Below are positions 34,120 to 42,466 of a DNA stretch of 64,000 nt, one piece after another. Origin of the DNA: SHZL01 sp963784425 (GTDB lineage: Bacteria > Pseudomonadota > Gammaproteobacteria > Xanthomonadales > SZUA-36). Made by a program: the position numbers and the translations under genes. Every line of letters begins with the position of its first letter. Positions within the stretch are counted from its first letter, which is position 1. The notes below the pieces were generated by a model. That model saw only the letters and a program-made list of their open reading frames with translations, did not search any database and was not told where the DNA came from. The stretch lies in the NCBI GenBank assembly GCA_963784425.1, contig CAWARM010000012.1, positions 124,001 to 188,000 of the forward strand, read 5' to 3'.

Positions 34120-35955
34120 TCAGGATTCATCTCTTTCCCGGCCCGCCCGCTTGCGGTCATTCTCCTGCAAGTGAACCTTTCGGATCCGGATTGACTCCGG
34201 GGTAACTTCTACCAGTTCATCATCTTCAATGAATTCCAGTGCCTGTTCCAGGGACATTTTTTGCGGGGCTGCCAGCTGCACGTTATCGTCTTTAAGTACG
34301 GTGCGGACGTTAGTCAGCTGTTTTCCCTTGAGCGGATTCACGGTGAGGTCGTTTGCGCGGCTGTGGATGCCAATGACTTGTCCCGCATAGACGTCGGAGC
34401 CTGCTTCAATAATCATTCGACCCCGCTCCTGCAGGTTGAACAACGCGTACGCAACAGACTTGCCGGTTGAGTTTGAAATCAGCACTCCATTGTTGCGCCG
34501 GGAAATATCGCCCGGGTGATATGGACCGTAGTGGTTGAATACATGAAACATCAGCCCGGTGCCCGCGCTCAGAGTGCGAAATTCATTCTGGAAGCCAATC
34601 AGCCCACGTGCAGGTATTTGATAATCGAGACGCACCCGTCCTTTTCCATCTAACTGCATGTTCTGCAGCTCGGCCCGGCGATCACCCAGGCGTTCCATGA
34701 CCGCACCCTGGTATGCGGACTCAAGGTCGATCACCAGTTGCTCATAAGGTTCTTCTTTGTGCCCGTCTACCTCGTGGAGAATTACCTGCGGTCGGGAAAT
34801 GGCTATCTCGTACCCTTCACGGCGCATCGTTTCAATCAGGATTGAAAGGTGGAGCTCACCTCGTCCGGACACTTTGAAACGTTCGGCATCCTCGGTCTCT
34901 TCCACTCTCAGAGCCACGTTATGCAGGGCTTCGCGCAGCAAGCGTTCACGCACTTGCCGGCTGGTGAGGTACTTGCCTTCCCGTCCCGCAAAGGGTGACT
35001 TATTGACGATGAACATCATGCTGATGGTAGGTTCATCAACGGTGAGGGGAGGGAGTGGATCGGGGTGACTCCGATCACACAGGGTATCGGAAATGCACAA
35101 CTCTTCTATTCCGGTAAGGGCAATAATATCCCCGGCCTGTGCGGATTCAACTTCTATCCTTTGCAGCCCGCTAAATCCCAGCACTTGCAGGATTTTCGCG
35201 TTGCGCTTGTTGCCCTGGTGATCTATTACGCAGACCTGCTGGTTTGGCCGCACTTCGCCGCGCTGCACACGGCCGATGCCAATCACGCCCACGTAGGAGT
35301 TGTAATCCAGCGTTGATATTCGCATCTGGAAAGGCCCTTCCAGGCCAACGCTCGGTGGTGGCACATGGCGTATGACAGATTCGAACAGGGGTCGCATGTC
35401 TCCACCCCGTGAACTGGAGTCCAGGCTGGCATAGCCATGCAAGGCAGATGCATAGACAACCGGAAAATCCAGTTGCTCGTCGGTAGCGCCCAACCGGTCA
35501 AACAAATCAAAAGTCTGGTCCAGAACCCATTGAGGCCGCGCGCCGTCTCTGTCCACTTTGTTGATAACGACAATGGGGCGGAAACCCATTTCAAACGCTT
35601 TCTGCGTCACGAACCGGGTTTGCGGCATGGGGCCGTCAACCGCGTCAACCAACAGCAGCACGGAATCCACCATGCTGAGTATTCGTTCAACTTCGCCACC
35701 AAAATCAGCATGACCGGGTGTGTCGACAATATTGATTCGCCAAATCTTTTGGCCGTCATCCCATTTCAGTGCCGTGTTCTTGGACAGGATCGTGATCCCG
35801 CGTTCACGCTCCAGGTCATTGGAGTCCATGATCCGCTCTGGCTTGGCAGCACGTTCGCCCAGGGTACCGGTTTGTTGTAACAACTGATCAACGAGCGTGG
35901 TTTTGCCGTGGTCAACGTGCGCTATGATGGCGATGTTTCTGAGGTTTTCAATCAC
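34120..35955 (-). CDS. typA: Ribosome-associated GTPase BipA/TypA
   Basis: Translational GTPase related to EF-G, involved in 50S assembly and stress or cold adaptation; 611 residues. It starts with GTG: MIENLRNIAIIAHVDHGKTTLVDQLL. DTPGHADFGGEVER and NKVDRDGARP are G-domain motifs, and the BipA-specific C-terminal domain with KGKQLTNVR and EFIEDDELVEVTPESIRIRK is present. The end converges with the M61 peptidase gene across 53 bases without a clear terminator. pdxB lies upstream on the same strand. Confidence 0.97.
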   Translation of the reverse strand: MIENLRNIAIIAHVDHGKTTLVDQLLQQTGTLGERAAKPERIMDSNDLERERGITILSKNTALKWDDGQKIWRINIVDTPGHADFGGEVERILSMVDSVLLLVDAVDGPMPQTRFVTQKAFEMGFRPIVVINKVDRDGARPQWVLDQTFDLFDRLGATDEQLDFPVVYASALHGYASLDSSSRGGDMRPLFESVIRHVPPPSVGLEGPFQMRISTLDYNSYVGVIGIGRVQRGEVRPNQQVCVIDHQGNKRNAKILQVLGFSGLQRIEVESAQAGDIIALTGIEELCISDTLCDRSHPDPLPPLTVDEPTISMMFIVNKSPFAGREGKYLTSRQVRERLLREALHNVALRVEETEDAERFKVSGRGELHLSILIETMRREGYEIAISRPQVILHEVDGHKEEPYEQLVIDLESAYQGAVMERLGDRRAELQNMQLDGKGRVRLDYQIPARGLIGFQNEFRTLSAGTGLMFHVFNHYGPYHPGDISRRNNGVLISNSTGKSVAYALFNLQERGRMIIEAGSDVYAGQVIGIHSRANDLTVNPLKGKQLTNVRTVLKDDNVQLAAPQKMSLEQALEFIEDDELVEVTPESIRIRKVHLQENDRKRAGRERDES

Positions 35956-36007
35956 GGTTTAGTACCACAAGGCGGGGCGCGCACGTTACCTTTATTCTGC
36001 TTGAAAA

Positions 36008-37120
36008 TCAATGAAAACCGAGTGCTCTAAGGGTATTCGCCCGACTTGCAGGCAGATTTTCCGGCACTCTCCATCCGGCAAAATCACGGCGTGGGGGATA
36101 GTTGCTGCGTAGCTTGTCGAAGAGTCTTGCTCCATTTTCCACTGCAGGCCTGAAGGTTTCACGCATGTTCCTGTCATCCCGTGCCACCGGGCAGGCGGCC
36201 AGTACGGCAGCCTCCGCCGAGTTTGCCTGTTGCAGTGCCAACTGGTGCTCATCAAGGTGGGGCAGCGGACTCACGATCCGCGCCTCAATGCCCAGCCAGT
36301 CGCAGAATTGCCTGTAGATCATTAACGTCCCGTTCCATTTTCCGTCCAGGCTGTACCCGGCAACATGTGGTGTTGTGACGCTCAGCAACTTGATCAAGCT
36401 GTTCTCTTCAACGGGTTCATGAGGATAAACATCGAGAGCAGCGAAACCTTGCCCATCAGCCAACCAGCGCTGCAAAGCCCGGGGCTCGACGACTTTGCCG
36501 CGGGATGTATTCACTAGCAGGGCGCCCTTCGGAAGTGAATTCAGGAACCGCCCGTCAACCATTCCCAGGGTTGGGTGAGCTCCGGTTGCGTTCAAGGGCA
36601 CGTGAAACGTCACCACGTTGCACGCCTTGAGTTGCGGGAAAGTGCACAGGCCAGGAACCCCTGTCCCGGCCAGCGGCGGGTCGCACAGGCTAAACTCATT
36701 TGCCCCAAGTTCTGTCAGCAGGTGCCATAACCGGCTGCCCACATTACCAAGGCCCACTATCCCGATTCGGCTGGACGCCAGCTCTATGCCGGTTCGGCGA
36801 CAGGCAAGCAGAATCATGGCCAGCGTATATTGCGCCGCCGCATTTGCATTGCACCCCGGTGCACTGGCCCAGCAAATACCCTGTTGGTCCAGCCACGGAA
36901 TATCAAGATGATCTACACCTATGGTCGCGGTCCCGACAAACCGAACAGCGGTATCTTTTAGCAGATCAGCATTCACGGTGGTGACTGACCTGACGATCAA
37001 TGCATCCATATCACGAATTTCTTCCTTGCGCAGCAACCTGCCGTTAACGTAGGTAACTTCGGCATGAAGCGAAAATGTTTCGCTGGCGCCCGGAATATTT
37101 TCATCAACGGCGATCTTCAT
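36008..37120 (-). CDS. pdxB: Erythronate-4-phosphate dehydrogenase
   Basis: Second step of the DXP-dependent pyridoxal 5'-phosphate pathway; 370 residues. MKIAVDENIPGASETF is the characteristic PdxB N-terminus. The NAD-binding GIVGLGNVGSRLW motif and the D-2-hydroxyacid dehydrogenase signatures VTFHVPLN and LLVNTSRGKVV follow, with VAGYSLDGKWNGT near the end. The C-terminal PdxB dimerisation domain is present but ends in a variable tail. The gene is divergent from mdh. Confidence 0.95.
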   Translation of the reverse strand: MKIAVDENIPGASETFSLHAEVTYVNGRLLRKEEIRDMDALIVRSVTTVNADLLKDTAVRFVGTATIGVDHLDIPWLDQQGICWASAPGCNANAAAQYTLAMILLACRRTGIELASSRIGIVGLGNVGSRLWHLLTELGANEFSLCDPPLAGTGVPGLCTFPQLKACNVVTFHVPLNATGAHPTLGMVDGRFLNSLPKGALLVNTSRGKVVEPRALQRWLADGQGFAALDVYPHEPVEENSLIKLLSVTTPHVAGYSLDGKWNGTLMIYRQFCDWLGIEARIVSPLPHLDEHQLALQQANSAEAAVLAACPVARDDRNMRETFRPAVENGARLFDKLRSNYPPRRDFAGWRVPENLPASRANTLRALGFH

Positions 37121-37194
37121 AATTAAGTTGCACTATTACGCTTTGAACCTGAATTATTAACGTTCTCAACAAGTATGGAGAAGTATTAATCGGC

Positions 37195-37200
37195 TATAAT
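37195..37200 (+). promoter_or_regulatory. Possible -10 of the mdh-prpBC operon
   Basis: A perfect TATAAT lies 77 bases before the mdh ATG in the 156-base divergent gap to pdxB. No convincing -35 hexamer is found at 16-18 bases, so an activator may be needed, or the match may be fortuitous. Confidence 0.4.
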
Positions 37201-37276
37201 GAACTGTTTTCGCAGCCAATTCGAAGCTGCCTGATTTTCTCTCTTGAAACCTGGATCCTTGCGCAAGGAGTTTGGC

Positions 37277-38254
37277 ATGAAATCCCCCGTACGCGTAGTT
37301 GTTACTGGCGCCGCTGGCCAAATAGGCTATCAATTGTGTTTCAGAATTGCCGCAGGTGACATGTTCGGCCCGGCCCAGCCGATCATACTGCACATGCTGG
37401 AGGTCACTGCCGCGCTGGGGGGCTTGCATGGCGTTGAAATGGAATTGCAGGATGCGGCATTCCCATTATTGACGGGAACGGTAGCCACTGACGCTGCGGA
37501 AACTGCCTTCCGTGATGCAGACTTTGCGTTGCTGGTTGGAGCGCGGCCACGGGGACCAGGCATGGAGCGCAAAGACCTTTTGTCGGCCAATGGGAAAATA
37601 TTTGGTCCGCAGGGAAAGGCGATGAATGCCGTAGCCAACAGGGGGATCAAAGTTCTGGTGGTTGGAAATCCTGCCAATACCAATGCCCTGATCGCCCGCG
37701 CCGCCGCGCCTGACCTCAACCCGCGGAATTTCACCGCCATGACCCGCCTGGATCATAATCGTGCTCTTGCACAATTGGCAGCAAAGACCGGTATTCATCA
37801 ATCTGCAATCCGCAAAATGATTGTGTGGGGTAACCACTCTTCGACCCAGTACCCGGATATCAGGTTTGCAGAAGTGAATGGAAAAACAGCTGCGAGTTTG
37901 GTAGACCAGAGCTGGTACCGTGAACAGTTCATTCCCGACGTGCAGCAGCGTGGCGCGGCAATTATCAAGGCGCGAGGAGCCTCGAGTGCGGCGTCGGCGG
38001 CGTCAGCGGCCATTGATCACATGCGCAGCTGGCAACTGGGTACGCAAGCAGGAGATTGGGTTTCAATGGCCGTTCCTTCTGATGGCAGTTATGGAATCGC
38101 TCCGGGTGTGATTTACTCCTACCCTTGTGTATGCAAGAACGGCGACTACGAAATTGTTCAAGACCTGGAAATCGACTCCTTCAGCCGGGAACGCATGAAC
38201 GCCAGCGATAAAGAGCTACGCGAGGAGCGCGCCGCGGTTGAGGAACTGCTTTGA
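37277..38254 (+). CDS. mdh: Malate dehydrogenase, NAD-dependent
   Basis: Interconverts malate and oxaloacetate; 325 residues. ATG 37277 follows AAGGAGTTTGGC. The Rossmann motif is VTGAAGQIGYQL. Substrate arginines are in ARPRGPGMERKDLL and MTRLDHNR, and the catalytic histidine in VWGNHSSTQYPD, so it belongs to the longer, two-domain type resembling cytosolic MDH. Its TGA overlaps the TTG start of prpB, so the two are translationally coupled. Oxaloacetate made here is the co-substrate of 2-methylcitrate synthase two genes on. Confidence 0.96.
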   Translation: MKSPVRVVVTGAAGQIGYQLCFRIAAGDMFGPAQPIILHMLEVTAALGGLHGVEMELQDAAFPLLTGTVATDAAETAFRDADFALLVGARPRGPGMERKDLLSANGKIFGPQGKAMNAVANRGIKVLVVGNPANTNALIARAAAPDLNPRNFTAMTRLDHNRALAQLAAKTGIHQSAIRKMIVWGNHSSTQYPDIRFAEVNGKTAASLVDQSWYREQFIPDVQQRGAAIIKARGASSAASAASAAIDHMRSWQLGTQAGDWVSMAVPSDGSYGIAPGVIYSYPCVCKNGDYEIVQDLEIDSFSRERMNASDKELREERAAVEELL

Positions 38255-39162
38255 AATCTGCCGGTTCATTGCTGCGACAGACAGTAACCAACCACGCACC
38301 AGTTCAGGTCGTTGGAACCATCAACGCCTACACGGCGCGCATGGCGAAGGCAATTGGCCACAAAGCGATCTACTTGTCCGGCGGGGGTCTTGCGGCCAAC
38401 TCGTTGGGATTGCCCGATTTGGGAATATCAACACTGGATGATGTCCTTACTGACGTAAACCGCATTACACAAGCCTGTAATCTTCCCTTGCTGGTTGATG
38501 CCGATACCGGCTTCGGAAGCGCTTTCAGCATCGCCCGCACCGTCCGTTCGCTTATCCGTGCCGGGGCTGCAGGTATGCATATTGAAGACCAGGTGGCTAG
38601 CAAGAGATGTGGCCATCGGCCCGGAAAAGCGGTTGTATCACAAGCTGAAATGGTAGACCGCGTAAAAGCAGCTGTGGACGCACGCACTGACGACGGCTTT
38701 GTCATCATGGCGCGCACAGATGCATTTGCTGTGGAGGGCATGGAGAAAACAGTTGAACGGGCGGTCGCCTGTGTTGAGGCTGGCGCGGACATGGTTTTCC
38801 CGGAGGCCATGCTGGAACTGTCGCAGTACACGATTTTCAAGCATGCGGTAAAAGTACCGATCCTGGCGAATATCACGGAATTCGGGCATACGCCGCTTTT
38901 TGCTACGGCCGAGCTGGGTTCTGCGGGGGTGGATGTTGTTTTGTACTGCTGTTCCGCATATCGCGCCATGAACAGGGCAGCGGAAAGAGTTTACCAGGCC
39001 TTGTTGAATGATGGCCACCAACACGGTGTGCTTGAGCTCATGCAAACCCGCACGGAACTTTATGAGTACCTTTCCTATCACGACTACGAACAAAAACTGG
39101 ATGAATTATTTGCGACGGGCAAAGTCTCCGGTTTGGACGAAGAGGGAAAAAATGACAGATAA
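38251..39162 (+). CDS. prpB: 2-Methylisocitrate lyase
   Basis: Splits 2-methylisocitrate into pyruvate and succinate in propionate catabolism; 303 residues. It starts with TTG at 38251, AGGA lying six bases upstream, overlapping the mdh stop (TTGA). The phosphoenolpyruvate mutase / isocitrate lyase superfamily motif is KRCGH in EDQVASKRCGHRPGK, with VDADTGFG and MARTDA metal and substrate segments. The end overlaps prpC by 11 bases. Confidence 0.95.
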   Translation: MKSAGSLLRQTVTNHAPVQVVGTINAYTARMAKAIGHKAIYLSGGGLAANSLGLPDLGISTLDDVLTDVNRITQACNLPLLVDADTGFGSAFSIARTVRSLIRAGAAGMHIEDQVASKRCGHRPGKAVVSQAEMVDRVKAAVDARTDDGFVIMARTDAFAVEGMEKTVERAVACVEAGADMVFPEAMLELSQYTIFKHAVKVPILANITEFGHTPLFATAELGSAGVDVVLYCCSAYRAMNRAAERVYQALLNDGHQHGVLELMQTRTELYEYLSYHDYEQKLDELFATGKVSGLDEEGKNDR

Positions 39163-40273
39163 AAATACTGGGGCAGGTCTTCGCGGCCAGTCAGCCGGTC
39201 AGACAGCAGTATGTACGGTGGGAGCCGAAGGCAATAGTCTCCGTTACAGGGGTTATGATGTCGTTGAGCTGGCAGAGCAGTCAACGTTTTATGAAGTTGC
39301 ACACCTGCTACTGAAAGGCCGCTTGCCAAGCCGGGACGAGCTGGTCGCCTGGAAAACCAAACTCAAGGGCTTGCGTGGGTTGCCTTTGGCGTTGCGGGAA
39401 GTACTGGAGCGAATTCCGGCGGGCACACACCCGATGGATGTCATGCGCACGGGCTGTTCATTCCTGGGCAATCTTGAACCCGAAAACGGTTTCTCGCAAC
39501 AACTGGACGTTGCAGAACGTATGTTGGCTGTATTCCCGTCCATAGCTGCTTATTGGTATCGGTACAGTCACGACGGGGTGCGGATCGATACGGAGACTGA
39601 TGATGACAGCATAGGGGCACATTTCCTGCACCTGTTGCATGGAAAGGCTCCTGCTGAGCTTGATAGCCGGGTAATGGATGTTTCCCTTATCCTCTACGCT
39701 GAGCATGAGTTCAACGCATCCACCTTTACGGCACGTGTTTGTGCCTCAACATTGTCGGATCTGTATTCCTGCATTACTGCTGCGATTGGATCCTTGCGTG
39801 GTCCCCTTCACGGAGGAGCCAACGAGGCTGCCATGGCCATGATCGAGCGGTACAATTCAGTGGACCAGGCTGTTGCTGACGTGCTGCGAAAACTTGCGGC
39901 CAAGGAACTGATAATGGGTTTCGGCCATGCTGTTTACCGCTTACGTGACCCCCGCAATGCCATTATCAAGCAGTGGTCAAAAAAGCTGGCGGCACAGGTA
40001 AACGGTGACTTGTTGTACGAGGTGTCCGAGGCAGTTGAGCGAACGATGAAAGAGCAAAAAAACATGTTCGCCAATGCAGATTTCTTCCATGCCAGTGCCT
40101 ACCATTTCATGGGGATTCCGACCAAGCTGTTCACGCCCATTTTTGTCATGTCCAGAGTGACCGGCTGGTCAGCGCATTGTTTTGAGCAGCGTGCCAACAA
40201 CCGGATTATCCGCCCTGGCGCCGACTATATCGGGCCGGCGGAAAGGGCTTACGTGCACATAGAGAATCGATAG
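39152..40273 (+). CDS. prpC: 2-Methylcitrate synthase
   Basis: Condenses propionyl-CoA with oxaloacetate; 373 residues, citrate synthase superfamily. ATG 39152 gives MTDKNTGAGLRGQSAGQTAV, typical for PrpC; the frame open upstream lies inside prpB. Catalytic regions are GPLHGGANEAA, MGFGHAVYRLRDPR and the aspartate-containing NADFFHASAYHFMGIP. Specificity for propionyl-CoA rather than acetyl-CoA is inferred from prpB next door. Confidence 0.94.
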   Translation: MTDKNTGAGLRGQSAGQTAVCTVGAEGNSLRYRGYDVVELAEQSTFYEVAHLLLKGRLPSRDELVAWKTKLKGLRGLPLALREVLERIPAGTHPMDVMRTGCSFLGNLEPENGFSQQLDVAERMLAVFPSIAAYWYRYSHDGVRIDTETDDDSIGAHFLHLLHGKAPAELDSRVMDVSLILYAEHEFNASTFTARVCASTLSDLYSCITAAIGSLRGPLHGGANEAAMAMIERYNSVDQAVADVLRKLAAKELIMGFGHAVYRLRDPRNAIIKQWSKKLAAQVNGDLLYEVSEAVERTMKEQKNMFANADFFHASAYHFMGIPTKLFTPIFVMSRVTGWSAHCFEQRANNRIIRPGADYIGPAERAYVHIENR

Positions 40274-40430
40274 CTCGCCTCGGCCGTAGCGGTGCTACTG
40301 TCACGCGGCTCGCTCCGCACGATCTGCTGCTTTTGCGGCAGAAACGCGCTCCGCGCATAATGGATCAGAGGCTCCCCAGTCTCTTGCAGGGGCGGGCAGA
40401 ATGCTTCGTGGCTTGGGCGGCCTTGTGTGG

Positions 40431-41159
40431 TCATTTTTGTTTTTCAGCAGACGGCAGTAATCGCTTGGCTACCAGGTGATAGGTAACTTCAACCGTATCC
40501 TCCACGTATAACCCGCCACCCATAACGCTGAAAGGCTTGATTCCGAATGCGCTTTGCAAGAGGCTCAATGAGCCGCTTACAGTTAACTGGTCTGGTGTAA
40601 ATTCATCAACATGGATGACGACGGGAAGCTCCAGTTCCTGACCATGCAGGGTGATTGTGACCAGGCCTTCCAGGGCGCTCATAGCTCCACCGGTGATATC
40701 TATCTGCAGGTGAGTTTGCGGCCACTTGTCCGACTCAAGAACCTTATGCTGCATGTTCTCACCCGTGTTTTGAATATCGTTCTCGCTTGGCTCACTGTCC
40801 AGGCGATATTTCTTTCGGGTGAGCGGGTCATCAACTATCAAGGACTTGAGTTCAAGGCGCAAATCTGCACGGGATCCCTCCGGGTGATTGTCTGCAATCA
40901 TCAGGTAGCCATAAATGTTTCTGGCTGAAACCACATGGTCGTGGCCAAAACGGGCAAGTGTACCTCCGCGCCTGACCACGATATCCGCGGAGGAGGCGTC
41001 ACTGTCCACCTGGTAGACACTGCCTGTTGCCGTTTTGAGGTATACCTCAAGGGGGAAATCGGGGAGGGTGGCCGGCGCAGCTGCAGGTGCATGTCGAGAG
41101 TCGTGTGTTGTGCACGAAACCAGGACCAGGCACAGAATCAAGGCAACCAGCCGGAACAT
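40431..41159 (-). CDS. YceI-family lipoprotein
   Basis: 242 residues from ATG 41159, which overlaps the stop of the preceding YceI gene by one base (TGATG). The N-terminus MFRLVALILCLVLVSC is a lipoprotein signal with Cys16 as the lipidated residue. The rest is a YceI-like lipocalin-type barrel (GTLARFGHDHVVSARNIYG early, LQIDITGGAMSALEGLVTITLHG later). YceI domains bind isoprenoid or quinone-like ligands. A longer start at 41231 would bury the lipobox and is rejected. Last gene of the cytochrome b561 / YceI / YceI operon. Confidence 0.85.
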   Translation of the reverse strand: MFRLVALILCLVLVSCTTHDSRHAPAAAPATLPDFPLEVYLKTATGSVYQVDSDASSADIVVRRGGTLARFGHDHVVSARNIYGYLMIADNHPEGSRADLRLELKSLIVDDPLTRKKYRLDSEPSENDIQNTGENMQHKVLESDKWPQTHLQIDITGGAMSALEGLVTITLHGQELELPVVIHVDEFTPDQLTVSGSLSLLQSAFGIKPFSVMGGGLYVEDTVEVTYHLVAKRLLPSAEKQK

Positions 41160-41728
41160 CAGTCCACCCTTTGCATCAGCAGTTTGAAGCGTACATCTAC
41201 AGCATGCGCAATTGAGGAGTCGCTTTCCCACTCGCCAGTGCCAATTCCGAAATCAACACGTGAGAGAGTAACATTGCCACTCAATTCCATCTGGTCGCCT
41301 TCGATAGATATTTTCAATGGCAGATCCAGCTCCCGTACCACGCCCTTTATTGACACCGCGCCTTGGGCAAGGAATTCCTGCTTTCCGGTCTGGTGCATCA
41401 TCGTGCTGCTAAAACTTGCCTCTGGGTAAGCTGCCGAGTCAAACCAGGTCTTTTCAGAAATAGCCTCGTCGAGATCAGCGCTTGACATGGTTGCCGAACG
41501 GACATCGACGGTGACGCGAAGCGAAGAGGTGTCAATACTCTCTGCCTCGAATCCCAATTCCGCGTTGAATATTTCAAATTTACCTATGGACTCTGCTCCT
41601 TCAAACGTCACGACGAACTCCAGTGAGCTGTCCGCGGGTATTGAACGCCATTTTGCGGCAAAAACAGGAGCGGCCAGGCACACTGCCAGCACAGCAACCA
41701 TGACTCTCACTGAGATGGGGTGAATCAC
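41159..41728 (-). CDS. Periplasmic YceI-family protein
   Basis: 189 residues with GTG start overlapping the cytochrome b561 stop (GTGA). A signal peptide ends near VFA-AKWRSIP. The barrel includes SSLEFVVTFEGAESIGKFEIFNAEL, AYPEASFSSTMM and GTGEWESDSSIAHAVDVRFKL, fitting the polyisoprenoid-binding YceI family. In E. coli yceI also stands next to a b561-like gene (yceJ), suggesting a joint role with membrane quinones. Confidence 0.9.
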   Translation of the reverse strand: MIHPISVRVMVAVLAVCLAAPVFAAKWRSIPADSSLEFVVTFEGAESIGKFEIFNAELGFEAESIDTSSLRVTVDVRSATMSSADLDEAISEKTWFDSAAYPEASFSSTMMHQTGKQEFLAQGAVSIKGVVRELDLPLKISIEGDQMELSGNVTLSRVDFGIGTGEWESDSSIAHAVDVRFKLLMQRVD

Positions 41729-42276
41729 GGGCTTTCTTGCCAGCCGAGCATGCGCTTCAAGGTGGCATCACGACGGTAGAAGTGATGCCACAAGGCAGCG
41801 GCAACATGAATGCAAAGAATCACCAACAACAGCGCCACCAGTTGGTTATGCCAGAATTCAAAAACACGGCCCAGGTTCGCATCCGGTTTCAGCAGGTTTG
41901 GCCATGGAACCAGGCGGAACAATCGAAACGGAATGTTTTTCGCCGAATTCATCAACCAGCCGCTCATAGGGATGGTGATCACCAGGACATAAAGCGCCGC
42001 ATGGCTCAGTCTGGAGGCGGACCGGACCCACGCGGCAGTGCCAGGCATGGGGCTGGGCGCTGGGTTTATCCATGCCCATACAAGCCGGGCTAACATGAGT
42101 AACAGCAAGCTTATACCAATGGATTTATGCCACATCATCAGGTTCAGCTTCTCTGGTGACCGTTCCAGGGCATTGGCATACCGCCCAAGCAAGACCTGGC
42201 CAATTAGTAATGCAGCCATAATCCAATGCAGGTATCGGGATACCCGTCCCCAGCTTGCGGTCGTATTACGCAGCAT
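41725..42276 (-). CDS. Cytochrome b561 (CybB-type)
   Basis: Four-helix membrane diheme cytochrome that exchanges electrons with the quinone pool; 183 residues. Candidate heme histidines are His17 (RYLHWIM), His50 (MMWHKSIG), and His143 and His157 in the last two helices. It heads an operon with two YceI-family genes, each coupled by a stop/start overlap. It is divergent from prpD across 190 bases. Confidence 0.9.
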   Translation of the reverse strand: MLRNTTASWGRVSRYLHWIMAALLIGQVLLGRYANALERSPEKLNLMMWHKSIGISLLLLMLARLVWAWINPAPSPMPGTAAWVRSASRLSHAALYVLVITIPMSGWLMNSAKNIPFRLFRLVPWPNLLKPDANLGRVFEFWHNQLVALLLVILCIHVAAALWHHFYRRDATLKRMLGWQESP

Positions 42277-42466
42277 AAATCACTTACCTGTTAAACTTCA
42301 GAAAACTATAGCACGCTGTACATTTGTTAAAATAAACGTTTGGGATTAATCCGGCAATGCTTCGATCTTAGCCGCGCTGAACTGAACCTGCACGAAACCA
42401 GTTCGTCCGAGAAGGGGCAGTCGCGTAACATAGCCGCTTTGTTCAATCAGTGAGAGAGACTTAGCC

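Noticed and set aside
40274..40430. Small minus-strand frame in the prpC-YceI gap
   Set aside because: 61 codons overlapping the prpC end, no domain, no ribosome binding site; the gap shows no strong terminator or other clear feature.
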